Positions 20,601 to 27,645 of a DNA stretch of 64,000 bases are shown piece by piece. A program made the translations under genes and the position numbers. Every line of letters starts with the position of its first letter. Position 1 is the stretch's first letter. The notes under the pieces were generated by a model. The model had not been told where the DNA came from. It saw nothing but the letters and a program-made list of their open reading frames with translations, and ran no database searches. Source of the DNA: Allorhodopirellula solitaria (GTDB lineage: Bacteria > Planctomycetota > Planctomycetia > Pirellulales > Pirellulaceae); the NCBI RefSeq assembly GCF_007859855.1, contig NZ_SJPK01000002.1, positions 582,186 to 646,185 on the forward strand, in the 5' to 3' direction.

Positions 20601-21347
20601 GATTCGTGGGGAACGCGTCCGGATACGCGGGGGCCCTATTACGAACCGGTGCCGTGGAGCGAATCGGAGAAGATCGCCAGTGTATTGAAGCGAGCTTTGC
20701 CGGAAATCGATCCGCAGGTTGCCGCCGATGTGGTCCGCAAGCATTACTACTTGGGCAAAGAGATTTACGATGCCGGAGACGCGGAGGCGGAAACTCCCGA
20801 GCCAACCGCGCCCACTTGGTCGCCTGAGGAGATCGCGTTGCTTGAGGAGTCGATCCCCTCCGATGCGGTCAAGATCAGCACGCTGTCGCTCGACAGTGCG
20901 GCCGACCAAGCGGTTCGGACTGAGGGCAATGTGGAGCTAGGCAAGTATGTGTTCACCAAAGCCAACTGCGTCGCCTGTCATACCGTGTCGGAGGACGAAA
21001 AGCAGAAGGGACCGTTCCTGGGCAGTATCGCAAAAACCTACAAACGCCCCGATCTCGCCGTCGCCGTGTTGCAGCCGAGCAAGACGATCGCCCAGGGGTT
21101 CGTGACCAACACGATTCTGACTCTTGACGGAGAACTGTTCACCGGGTTCGTTACGAATGAACGCAGCGAGCAGGTCACTCTCCGCGACCAGAACGGGAAG
21201 GAGACCACAATCGATAAAGAGGAGATCGATTTCCGCAAGACATCCGAAGTGTCCGTCATGCCGACGGGAGTATTGAACGAATTCACGACCTACGAATTCG
21301 CTTCGTTACTGGATTACATGGAATCGTTGTCGCAGAAGTCTGAATAG
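17682..21347 (+). CDS. ThuA / discoidin / PVC-type dehydrogenase / cytochrome c fusion protein
   Basis: 1221 residues with a Sec signal peptide (MTRPFSTALLAILSLSAFSS..ARA). Domains in order: residues 30-250 ThuA-like, glutamine-amidotransferase-type fold (LLIAGGCCHDYASQQSVIAEGI, HLHCAMHSFR); 290-420 an F5/8 type C (discoidin) carbohydrate-binding-like domain (HPAYHAIDGERDTRFCADGG, KFVRIHGLGG); 465-810 the PVC-type putative membrane-bound dehydrogenase, a beta-propeller with FTATVFASPPAVNYPVFVAADVDGTLYVSSDGNGS; then HEAT-like helices; and at 1090-1215 a haem-binding domain with CVACH and a GFVT...TTYEFASLLDYMESL tail. The layout is characteristic of Planctomycetes and Verrucomicrobia and points to periplasmic oxidation of a sugar-like compound with electrons passed to the haem. 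The substrate is unknown. A tandem repeat array begins 4 bp after its stop. Confidence 0.9.
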   Translation: MTRPFSTALLAILSLSAFSSPSRARADESDSPPLHALLIAGGCCHDYASQQSVIAEGIQARANVRVDVYWTDNSTTAPILPLYRKLNWAEDYDVIIHDECAADIKDEALVNRIVGIHQKLPAVHLHCAMHSFRTGTDAWFAHLGIQSSGHGPQEPIDIHFVVPNHPITKTCQDWTTIGEELYNNVKVLGAQPLAIGTQKIGGNNPRTDEAIVAWTNETQGARSFSTTIGHNTETVQDPRYLELVTRGLLWSCGKLNDEYLTPYQGENETTFIDQKKYRAPEATDLGTIPDDATLVKMTASSTQNGHPAYHAIDGERDTRFCADGGSYPQWLQFEFEQPQRMDQIRVLWEDRNAAYRYLVEGSNDGKSWSTLLDESENTANDRSAKTLSGDTAIKFVRIHGLGGPVGKWCSIREVNLIGKDLGTLWPADTKADANEFVPLAADRYQNQGNVPPRIEKLTAEAEADILRDVRIPDGFTATVFASPPAVNYPVFVAADVDGTLYVSSDGNGSLGRNPERGRVIRLRDLDGDGRADETKVFCEVDAPRGLLWDHDRLYLMHPPNLSVFFDHDGDGVADEQKTLVKGLAFDYADRPADHTTNGLSLGADGWLYIAGGDFGFLEAVGSDGTKLTHRGGGVIRVRPDGSDLEIYSAGTRNILEVAISPEMEMFARDNTNDGGGWDVRLHHFTGMENHGYPRLYKNFNDECVQPLADYGGGSGCGAVYIDEPGFGDWNHAPFTADWGTGSLYRHTVTPSGASYQESEAPESFIKMTRPTDADVDGNSRVYCASWMGATFNWGGPDVGYIVCVRPDDFTPPPMPEFSAASDDELTELMESPSYRRRIAAQRELMRRGNPASEQLLTRAIANRAPARNLLLHLQTEATDQECVSALSHADPVVVHTAIRCLADRNAAAECFGALDSRSGSAATEGLLRALAMMHTAEVVDGLISRLAKADDDLKTGIVAALCRLHSQEAKWKGDSWGTRPDTRGPYYEPVPWSESEKIASVLKRALPEIDPQVAADVVRKHYYLGKEIYDAGDAEAETPEPTAPTWSPEEIALLEESIPSDAVKISTLSLDSAADQAVRTEGNVELGKYVFTKANCVACHTVSEDEKQKGPFLGSIAKTYKRPDLAVAVLQPSKTIAQGFVTNTILTLDGELFTGFVTNERSEQVTLRDQNGKETTIDKEEIDFRKTSEVSVMPTGVLNEFTTYEFASLLDYMESLSQKSE

Positions 21348-21350
21348 ATA

Positions 21351-21985
21351 GTCGACCGACGGCTCCGCCCGTCGTGAGTGAGCAGGCGTTGGATGAAGTT
21401 AGACGGGTAGAGCGATTGGCTGCACAGACTGCGAGTCGATTGTCTGTTGCGAGGATGGGGGGCGTTGGATGAGCTCAGACGGGCGGAGCCGTCTGGCTAC
21501 TTTGGGTCATCGTCGACCGACGGCTCCGCCCGTCGTGAGTGAGCAGGCGTTGGATGAAGTTAGACGGGTAGAGCGATTGGCTGCACAGACTGCTAGTCGA
21601 TTGCCTGTCGCGAGGCTGGGGGCGTTGGATGAGCTCAGACGGGCGGAGCCGTCTGGCTACTTTGGTCATCGTCGACCGACGGCTCCGCCCGTCGCGAGTG
21701 AGCAGGCGTTGGATGAAGTTAGACGGGTAGAGCGATTGGCTGCACAGACTGCGAGTCGATTGTCTGTTGCGAGGATGGGGGCGTTGGTTGAGCTCAGACG
21801 GGCGGAGCCGTCTGGCTACTTTGGTCATCGTCGACCGACGGCTCCGCCCGTCGCGAGTGAGCAGGCGTTGGATGAAGTCAGACGGGTAGAGCGATTTGGC
21901 TGCACAGACTGCTAGTCGATTGCCTGTCGCGAGGATGGGGGCGTTGGTTGAGCTCAGACGGGCGGAGCCGTCTGGCTACTTTGGG
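21351..21985. repeat. Four-unit tandem array of family G inverted repeats (159-161 bp units)
   Basis: Units start at 21351, 21512, 21671 and 21830 and are nearly identical. Each opens with GTCGACCGACGG, holds GACGGCTCCGCCCGTC, and closes with the reverse complement of that 16-mer and TCTGGCTACTTTGG, so each can fold on itself. The array fills the whole gap between two convergent genes; the stop codons of both lie within a few bases of its ends. Reading frames through it merely translate the repeat and are not genes. A role as a two-way terminator or mRNA-end structure is plausible but inferred. Confidence 0.9.
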
Positions 21986-22954
21986 CTAAGAAAAGTTGGG
22001 GGTCGGTGGTCGGTAGTCGTCGAGGTTGATCGATTGGAACCAATCGATCGTTTGTTTCAGGCCATCGTCGAGTTTCACCGTTGGCTCCCACCCCAGTTTT
22101 TCCTTGGCGAGGGTGATGTCGGGGCGGCGGCGGGTCGGGTCATCCTCGGGCAGCGGCGCGAGCACCAACTTGCTGGGCGAGCCCAGGATCGCGATCACTT
22201 TCTCGGCTAGCTCGCGGATCGTGAACTCGTCGGGGTTGCCGATATTGACGGGGCCGATGAAGTCGTCCTGGTCCATCATCCGGATGATCGCTTCGACGAG
22301 ATCGTCGCGGTAACAGAAGGAACGGGTTTGCGATCCGTCGCCGAACAAGGTGATGTCTTGCCCCGCGAGTGCTTGGCGAATGAAGTTGGATACAACGCGA
22401 CCATCGTAGGGATGCATCCGCGGCCCGTAAGTGTTGAAAATCCGCACGATTCGCGTGTCGACACGGTTGCTGCGGTGGTAGTCCATGAACAGGGTTTCGG
22501 CGACCCGTTTCCCTTCGTCGTAGCAGGCTCGGATGCCGATGGGATTGACGTTACCCCGATAGGATTCGGTCTGGGGATGCTCTTCCGGGTCGCCATACAC
22601 TTCGCTGGTGCTGGCCTGCAGGATGCGGGCGCCGCAGCGTTTGGCGACGCCGAGCATGTTGATCGAGCCGAGCACGCTGGTTTTGATCGTCTTGATCGGA
22701 TTGTATTGGTAGTGGCCCGGCGCCGCTGGACAGGCCAGGTTGTAGATCTTGTCGACTTCGAGATGGATCGGCAGGGTGATGTCGTGGCGAATCAGCTCAA
22801 AGTTCGGGCGACCGAGCAGGTGGGCGACGTTGCTTTTCTGGCTGGTGAAAAAATTATCCAGGCAGATCACGTCGTGGCCGTCGTCGACGAGTCGTTCGCA
22901 GAGGTGCGAGCCGAGAAAACCGGCGCCGCCGGTGACAAGAATTCGGTCAATCAT
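21986..22954 (-). CDS. UDP-glucuronate decarboxylase (UDP-xylose synthase)
   Basis: Cytoplasmic extended-SDR enzyme that converts UDP-glucuronate to UDP-xylose for polysaccharide synthesis. 322 residues, the usual length of the soluble form. The N-terminus has the NAD-binding [14 protein letters not shown]. The family-specific [37 protein letters not shown] and [14 protein letters not shown] follow; the last holds the catalytic Yxxx[22 protein letters not shown] and a C-terminal [16 protein letters not shown] complete the match. The gene converges with the fusion gene at 17682-21347, with the tandem repeat array in between, and its own stop abuts the array. No glycosyltransferase lies next to it. 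Confidence 0.95.
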   Translation of the reverse strand: MIDRILVTGGAGFLGSHLCERLVDDGHDVICLDNFFTSQKSNVAHLLGRPNFELIRHDITLPIHLEVDKIYNLACPAAPGHYQYNPIKTIKTSVLGSINMLGVAKRCGARILQASTSEVYGDPEEHPQTESYRGNVNPIGIRACYDEGKRVAETLFMDYHRSNRVDTRIVRIFNTYGPRMHPYDGRVVSNFIRQALAGQDITLFGDGSQTRSFCYRDDLVEAIIRMMDQDDFIGPVNIGNPDEFTIRELAEKVIAILGSPSKLVLAPLPEDDPTRRRPDITLAKEKLGWEPTVKLDDGLKQTIDWFQSINLDDYRPPTPNFS

Positions 22955-23465
22955 GATTCACTTTCGAGCTGCAAGGGGAGCCGCTATCGTCGCCAACACC
23001 GCCAGTTCTGTCGAGCGGTCTGGAGCGACTTCGCGCTTCTGGTCAGTCTCGCGGCGTCTAGAATGAGGTCTTCTGGATCGGTTCTGAGCGGAGGCGAAGC
23101 ACGTCGGGGGAGTTGTTTCGGTTTATTAGCCGGTGGGCGCGAGCCCCGGTTCCTACAACGCTTCGCGTTTGGCGGCAGCAAACCGGGGCTAACGCCCACC
23201 GGCTAGTTGAGATATGCGGCAAGACTTCCTCATACGTGATTATCGTGTCCGTCACAGCGGGATTTACTTTCCCGGATGTGTTCTCAGGGGGCCCTCTCGC
23301 GGTTGGCCTTGGCCGGCGACAGGCCATCCGGGACGCAAAAGATGCTCGAAACCTTGCTTCCGCCCTAGCGGGTAGGCTGCTACGCTTGGGGGGCGACTGC
23401 CCGAGTGCGTTGACTGGCTTTGCATTTCTCACCAATCCCACCTCCCCCGTCCGCTGTAAACTCAC
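22955..23465. other. Spacer between divergent genes containing a REP-like hairpin
   Basis: No gene is supported. The main structure is an imperfect 24-bp inverted repeat: AGCCGGTGGGCG... at 23128-23151 pairs with ...CGCCCACCGGCT at 23181-23204 (22 of 24 positions) around a 29-bp loop. The left part of the same element, with the GCACGTCGGGGGAG lead-in and TTTATTAGCC, recurs in degraded form at 49512-49557. Promoters for the flanking genes must lie here but are not clear. Confidence 0.6.
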
Positions 23466-24485
23466 GTGCCATACGCTCAAATCGGTCCCATTGCCGTCCA
23501 TTTGCCGCCACGAGTAGAAGACAACGCTAGCCTCCAGTCACAGTTTCCCAATTGGGACCTGGATCTGATCGCGGAGAAAACAGGGATTCAGCAACGCCAT
23601 GTGGCCGAACCCGATGTGACTGCCGCTGATTTGGCAGTAACGGCGGCCCAGGACCTGTTTGAACGCGAGTCCATTGACCCGGCCAGCATCGATTTTGTGC
23701 TGCTCTGTACCCAGACGCCGGACTACCCGCTGCCGACGACAGCCTGCTTGCTCCAGGACCGCTTGGGGCTGCCGACCCGCTGCGGCGCCATCGATTTTAA
23801 CCTGGGGTGCAGCGGGTACGTCTACGGACTCGCCATGGCCGACGGGTTGATCCAGAGCGGTGTGGCCAAGCGGGTGTTGCTGCTGACCGCGGAGACGTAT
23901 AGCAAATACATCGATTCGGACGACCGAAGTCTCCGCACGATCTTTGGAGACGCTGCCGCCGCGACATTGGTGACCGCCAGCGAAACCCCAAGCCTGTGGG
24001 GCTTTCAGTTCGGCAGCGATGGCAGCGGCGCCGACATGCTGATCGTGGGCGACGGTGGAGCCCGGCCAGCGAAGGATGCGATCCCGCCACGGCACCGTAA
24101 ACGCTGGAAGAGCCGTCTGTATATGGACGGACCGAGTTTGATTGGGTTCACTGTCGAGGCGATTCCGCGGCTGGTCGACGAAATTCTGGAAGCCAACTCG
24201 CTCGGTGACGCCGATGTGCATCGCTATCTGATGCATCAAGCCACCTGGAAAATGCTCGACCAGCTTCGGCTGCGGATGAATGTTTCCGAGGAAAGACTGC
24301 CAATTGACTTGGCGGATATCGGGAACACGGTATCGTGTACCCTACCAATCTTGATCGATCGGCAGCGGCGTGGTGGCGATTGGAACGGTTCGGGGACGAA
24401 CATGCTCGTCGGGTTCGGCGTCGGGCTGTCGTGGGCGGGCTGTTTATGGCGAGATGATTGGTTTGGCGACCACCCGGTATCGTGA
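23466..24485 (+). CDS. Beta-ketoacyl-ACP synthase III (FabH-like)
   Basis: Condenses an acyl-CoA with malonyl-ACP to start fatty-acid or polyketide-type chains. 339 residues from a GTG start. The thiolase-fold triad is visible: Cys115 in IDFNLGCSGYVYGLAMADGLI, His in YLMHQATWKMLDQLRLRM, and Asn in DIGNTVSCTLPILI. Other KAS III marks are EKTGIQQRHVAEPD and LLLTAETYSKYIDSDDRS. The sequence after the His (HQAT) differs from the usual HQAN of FabH, so it may be a specialised paralogue with another primer rather than the housekeeping enzyme. An algH-type gene follows 23 bp downstream and a phosphatase 9 bp after that, suggesting one transcript. Confidence 0.88.
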   Translation: MPYAQIGPIAVHLPPRVEDNASLQSQFPNWDLDLIAEKTGIQQRHVAEPDVTAADLAVTAAQDLFERESIDPASIDFVLLCTQTPDYPLPTTACLLQDRLGLPTRCGAIDFNLGCSGYVYGLAMADGLIQSGVAKRVLLLTAETYSKYIDSDDRSLRTIFGDAAAATLVTASETPSLWGFQFGSDGSGADMLIVGDGGARPAKDAIPPRHRKRWKSRLYMDGPSLIGFTVEAIPRLVDEILEANSLGDADVHRYLMHQATWKMLDQLRLRMNVSEERLPIDLADIGNTVSCTLPILIDRQRRGGDWNGSGTNMLVGFGVGLSWAGCLWRDDWFGDHPVS

Positions 24486-24508
24486 CTTGGCATTAGGAAG
24501 GATCTTCC

Positions 24509-25267
24509 ATGACATCAATCGAGCAGAACTGCACCGGCTGTTTTCTTGTCGCATCCCCGTATCTCACCGACGGGCATTTTTTTCGCTCTGTCGTGTTTGT
24601 GATTCGCCATACCGAAGAAGGTGCCTTTGGCGTGGTGATCAATCGCAGTACGTCGAAGCGTTTTAGCGAAGTGGTGGAGATGTCCAGTCCATCGTCGGAA
24701 CCCGGTGCATCGCAGCCGGCAGGAGCCGAGGCGACAGGGGCTGCTGCACCAACCCCGCCGGCAGGCGTCCCACGAGACCAGATTTACTTGGGCGGGCCGG
24801 TCGAGGGACCGCTGTTGGCGCTGCATGAGGTGGCGGGGATCGGCGAACCCTGTGGGGATCCCGAGGGCGGTACGCCGAACGATCCAGCCTCGCAGGATCC
24901 CGCGGGTGCGAAAATGACGCTGCACAACCATCCCGCCGAAGCTTGGGGATCGATGTCGATCCAGTGGTCGGAGGTCCCGGCCTGGATGACCGCCGACGAG
25001 GATCACCTGCGGATCTTAGCCCGCCGCGAGGACGCGCGGCTGAAATTTATCGTGGGGTATTCCGGTTGGGGCGCCGGGCAACTCGAACAGGAACTCGATG
25101 GCGGAGGATGGTTGGTCACCCCAGCCGATCCGGATTCCATTTTCGATCCCACCGACGAGGTCTGGGAGAAGCTGGTTCATCGTTGTGGCCACGCGATTCT
25201 TCAAGAATTGCGCCCCGATCTTACCTTGCCCGATGAGGACGTCGGGTTCGACCCCGGTGTGAACTGA
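24509..25267 (+). CDS. YqgE/AlgH family protein
   Basis: 252 residues. The N-terminal NCTGCFLVASPYLTDGHFFRSVVFVIRHTEEGAFGVVINR is the diagnostic opening of the YqgE/AlgH (UPF0301) family, and IYLGGPVEGPLLALH and GYSGWGAGQLEQELDGGGWLVTPAD are its other two conserved blocks. Family members are usually about 185 residues. The extra length comes from two low-complexity inserts, one around residues 55-88 (Ala/Gly/Pro/Ser-rich) and one around 112-133. The family's biochemical function is unsettled; in Pseudomonas AlgH has been linked to regulation of alginate and other traits. It sits between the FabH-like and phosphatase genes with short gaps. Confidence 0.9.
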   Translation: MTSIEQNCTGCFLVASPYLTDGHFFRSVVFVIRHTEEGAFGVVINRSTSKRFSEVVEMSSPSSEPGASQPAGAEATGAAAPTPPAGVPRDQIYLGGPVEGPLLALHEVAGIGEPCGDPEGGTPNDPASQDPAGAKMTLHNHPAEAWGSMSIQWSEVPAWMTADEDHLRILARREDARLKFIVGYSGWGAGQLEQELDGGGWLVTPADPDSIFDPTDEVWEKLVHRCGHAILQELRPDLTLPDEDVGFDPGVN

Positions 25268-25276
25268 CAACCGCCC

Positions 25277-25984
25277 ATGGCCCGTTATGTGATCGGCGAT
25301 GTTCATGGATGCGCCAAGGCGTTGAGGTCCTTGCTCGCGGCGCTGCAGCTCGGTTCGGACGACGAGGTTATCTTCCTCGGTGACTACGTCGATCGCGGCC
25401 CCAATTCCCGCGGCGTGGTCGAGCAACTGATCGATCTGGGGCAGCGGTCCCGTGTGATCGCACTGCGGGGAAACCACGAGATCATGCTGCAGGCTGTTGC
25501 CGTTCATGGGATGGACGATTCGGTCTGGTTACGCAGCGGCGGCAAGGCGACCGTGGTGAGCTACGGTGGTTCCATCACCAAAATTCCGTCCGCTCATTTT
25601 GACTTCTTTCACGCTTTGCAGCGTTATCATGAAACCGAGCGCGAGATCTTCGTCCATGCGATGTACGACCCACAGCTCGGCATCGACGACCAAAATGATG
25701 AATTGACGTACTGGACGCACCTCCCGCAACCGTTGCCGATCGCACACACCAGTGGAAAGCGGGTCTACGTGGGGCACACACCCCAGCCGCGTGGTGAGGT
25801 GTTGTGGCGGCCCCATTTGGTAGGCGTTGATACGTACTGCTTCGGGGGCGGCTACCTCAGCGCCGTCGATCTAGAAACCGGCGCCACGACCCAGGCCGAT
25901 CGCCATGGTCACATCCGCCGCGTTCCCATCGAACGCGCCTTGCACGCCCTCGCACGCTGGGGCAAATGGCTGCGAGGATCATAG
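25277..25984 (+). CDS. Metallophosphoesterase (serine/threonine phosphatase type)
   Basis: 235 residues with the PPP-family metal motifs in order: GDVHGCAKAL near the N-terminus, FLGDYVDRGPNSRGVVEQLI, and VIALRGNHEIML, plus the later GKRVYVGHTPQPRGEVL that supplies further metal-binding His. This is the layout of bacterial PrpA/ApaH-like phosphatases acting on phosphoproteins or dinucleotides; the substrate cannot be told. The start lies 9 bp after the algH-like stop. The stop codon TAG (25982-25984) is itself the first part of a family G repeat (TAGTCGACC...). The last 82 codons are present again at 26258-26506 as part of a tandem duplication. Confidence 0.93.
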   Translation: MARYVIGDVHGCAKALRSLLAALQLGSDDEVIFLGDYVDRGPNSRGVVEQLIDLGQRSRVIALRGNHEIMLQAVAVHGMDDSVWLRSGGKATVVSYGGSITKIPSAHFDFFHALQRYHETEREIFVHAMYDPQLGIDDQNDELTYWTHLPQPLPIAHTSGKRVYVGHTPQPRGEVLWRPHLVGVDTYCFGGGYLSAVDLETGATTQADRHGHIRRVPIERALHALARWGKWLRGS

Positions 25985-26257
25985 TCGACCGACGGCTCCG
26001 CCCGTCGCGAGAGTGGGGCGCCGGATAAGCTGAGACGGGCAGAATGGTTTGGCGACACTGCTTGCTGGTCGATTGGTGGTCGCGGGAGTGGGGCGCTGGG
26101 TGAGCTCAGACGGGCGGAGCCGTCTGGCTACGGAACGGGGGAGGAATAAGTGTCGTGTTGGACGGACCAACGAGCTGCTCAATATCCAGAAGTATCCCGT
26201 CAGGGATGATAGAAAATAGCCGGTGGTTTGAGCGTGAGCGAACACCACCGGATAAGA
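25736..26257 (+). repeat. Tandem segmental duplication, left copy (522 bp)
   Basis: This segment runs from codon 154 of the phosphatase through its stop, a family G pair (16-mer at 25991, complement at 26109) and an R1 repeat (26136-26256). It is followed directly by a second copy at 26258-26855 that differs at only a few bases, such as GGTAGGC versus GGTGGGC. The right copy is longer by one extra internal family G subunit of about 75 bp (26655-26729). The near identity implies a recent event. Confidence 0.9.
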
Positions 26258-26506
26258 CCGATCGCACACACCAGTGGAAAGCGGGTCTACGTGGGGCACA
26301 CACCCCAGCCGCGTGGTGAGGTGTTGTGGCGGCCCCATTTGGTGGGCGTTGATACGTACTGCTTCGGGGGCGGCTACCTCAGCGCCGTCGATCTAGAAAC
26401 CGGCGCCACGACCCAAGCCGATCGCCATGGTCACATCCGCCGCGTTCCCATCGAACGCGCCTTGCACGCCCTCGCACGCTGGGGCAAATGGCTGCGAGGA
26501 TCATAG
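26258..26506 (+). pseudogene. Duplicated 3' fragment of the metallophosphoesterase gene
   Basis: Encodes the last 82 residues of the phosphatase at 25277-25984 in an open frame (IAHTSGKRVYVGHTPQPRGEVLWRP...WGKWLRGS), with nearly no changes. It lacks the GDVHG, GDYVDRG and RGNHE metal sites, so it cannot be an active phosphatase. It begins at the duplication junction, where upstream R1 sequence is joined in frame, so a short GTG-initiated ORF from 26228 exists by accident. I treat it as a non-functional by-product of the tandem duplication. Confidence 0.85.
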
Positions 26507-26855
26507 TCGACCGACGGCTCCGCCCGTCGCGAGAGTGGGGCGCTGGATAAGCTGAGACGGGCAGAATGGTTTGGCGACACTGCTTGCTGGTCGATTGGTG
26601 GTCGCGAGAGTGAAGCGCTGGATGAGCTCAGACGGGCGGAGCCGTCTGGCTACATTAGCTGCTAGTCGATTGGTGGTCGCGAGAGTGAGGTGCTGGATGA
26701 GCTCAGACGGGCGGAGCCGTCTGGCTACGGAACGGGGGAGGAATAAGTGTCGTGTTGGACGGACCAACGAGCTGCTCAATATCCAGAAGTATCCCGTCAG
26801 GGATGATAGAAAATAGCCGGTGGTTTGAGCGTGAGCGAACACCACCGGATAAGAC
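26258..26855 (+). repeat. Tandem segmental duplication, right copy (598 bp)
   Basis: Second copy of 25736-26257, containing the phosphatase fragment, family G motifs at 26513, 26631 (complement) and 26706 (complement), and an R1 repeat at 26730-26850. Relative to the left copy it carries one additional family G subunit. That indicates slippage or unequal exchange within the G motifs after the duplication. Confidence 0.88.
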
Positions 26856-26865
26856 AGCTATTCTC

Positions 26866-27478
26866 GCTCATCCGACGGAAGCGTGCGCCCGAGGTTTTCA
26901 AGGCATGGCTCCCGTATCCAAGGATTTATTTGTGGGATGTGATTATTAATGTTAGACTGGCACCGCCGGGAGAAACGGAGCCGAGCTCGAATGGCGTGGA
27001 CTTAAGCAGCTTTACTCGAGTTTCACGGGCATCTGTTTTCGCTTCCGTCCGGCTTGTCCGGGCGGAGCGGCAACTGCAAGCTACCTGCAAAACGCCCTCG
27101 CCAGATCGATCTCCGCTCCGGGCTTGTCCCGGCGGAATCAGCGAAGCAAGTCGTGTGACCGCCGGGACAAGCCCGAAACGGAGCACCGTTTCTACTTCGC
27201 ATTTTTTCGGTAGCTGCCAGTTGGTTCCTCCGCCGAGACAAGCTCGACGGAAGGATGTTTCACACGCGGCAATCGCTTAAGTCCACGCCATTCGAGCCGA
27301 GCTCTGCAGAGGTGCTGGCTTGGCAAGGGATATCTCGGTCGACGGTACGCCAATGGTGTTGTTGGTCCCTGGCGAGCGTTTGTTCATCAGGGACGCATTT
27401 TTGAACGATCATTGGATACGAGAGCCATGCCTCAAAAAACCTTCCGCTGTGCTCTGCTCACGATTCCGTCGGATGAAC
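26866..27478 (+). mobile_element. MITE-like element A, copy 1, interrupted by element B
   Basis: Bounded by inverted repeats starting TCATCCGACGGAA (26868) and ending in the complementary TTCCGTCGGATGA (19 of 21 positions pair). The 9-bp sequence GCTATTCTC flanks it on the left (26857-26865) and again on the right (27480-27488), consistent with a target duplication, although one extra C separates element and duplicate on the right. Its interior matches element A at 37099-37414 except for a short indel and the 307-bp element B inserted at 26988. No protein is encoded, so it is non-autonomous. Confidence 0.8.
26988..27294 (+). mobile_element. MITE-like element B, copy 1 (307 bp)
   Basis: Has perfect 20-bp terminal inverted repeats: CGAATGGCGTGGACTTAAGC at the left end and the exact complement at the right. 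The 9-bp AGCCGAGCT flanks it on both sides (26979-26987 and 27295-27303). The same 9-mer occurs once, uninterrupted, at 37212-37220 in the other copy of element A, which is therefore the empty site. An internal hairpin pairs CGGGCTTGTCCCGGCGG with CCGCCGGGACAAGCCCG. No transposase is encoded. A second copy is at 63422-63727. Confidence 0.92.
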
Positions 27479-27645
27479 CGCTATTCTCTTCAACGCGTCC
27501 GGCGCAGGAAGACTTGCGGGGCTCAACAGTTCGTTGCCTCGTCCACCACAGAAAAGCTTTCGCTAAATCCGCCAGTTTTTGATCGCGTGTGGCGACACTG
27601 CTTGCTAGTCGATTGGTGGTCGCGGGAGTGGGGCGCTGGATGAGC
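27479..27645. repeat. R1 fragment (reverse orientation) and spacer before hisS
   Basis: Right of element A, 27480-27545 is the reverse complement of the R1 segment seen at 37030-37095 (TCTTCAACGCG... to TCGTCCACCAC). Then comes a stretch resembling the 26050-26100 family G lead-in (GGCGACACTGCTTGCTAGTC), which runs into the family G motif at 27649 that overlaps the end of hisS. Nothing here codes for protein. Confidence 0.65.

Noticed and set aside
21469..21915. A 148-residue ORF through the tandem array
   Set aside because: It only translates the 160-bp repeat (RRAEPSGYFGHRRPTAPP units) and exists because the unit length is a multiple of three in places.
21351..21985. A CRISPR array
   Set aside because: Units are 159-161 bp, include inverted repeats, and have no unique spacers between them; no cas genes are near.
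26825..27643. ORFs of 100-150 residues in the repeat island before hisS
   Set aside because: They cross the borders of elements R1, A and B, which are independently defined by their terminal repeats.
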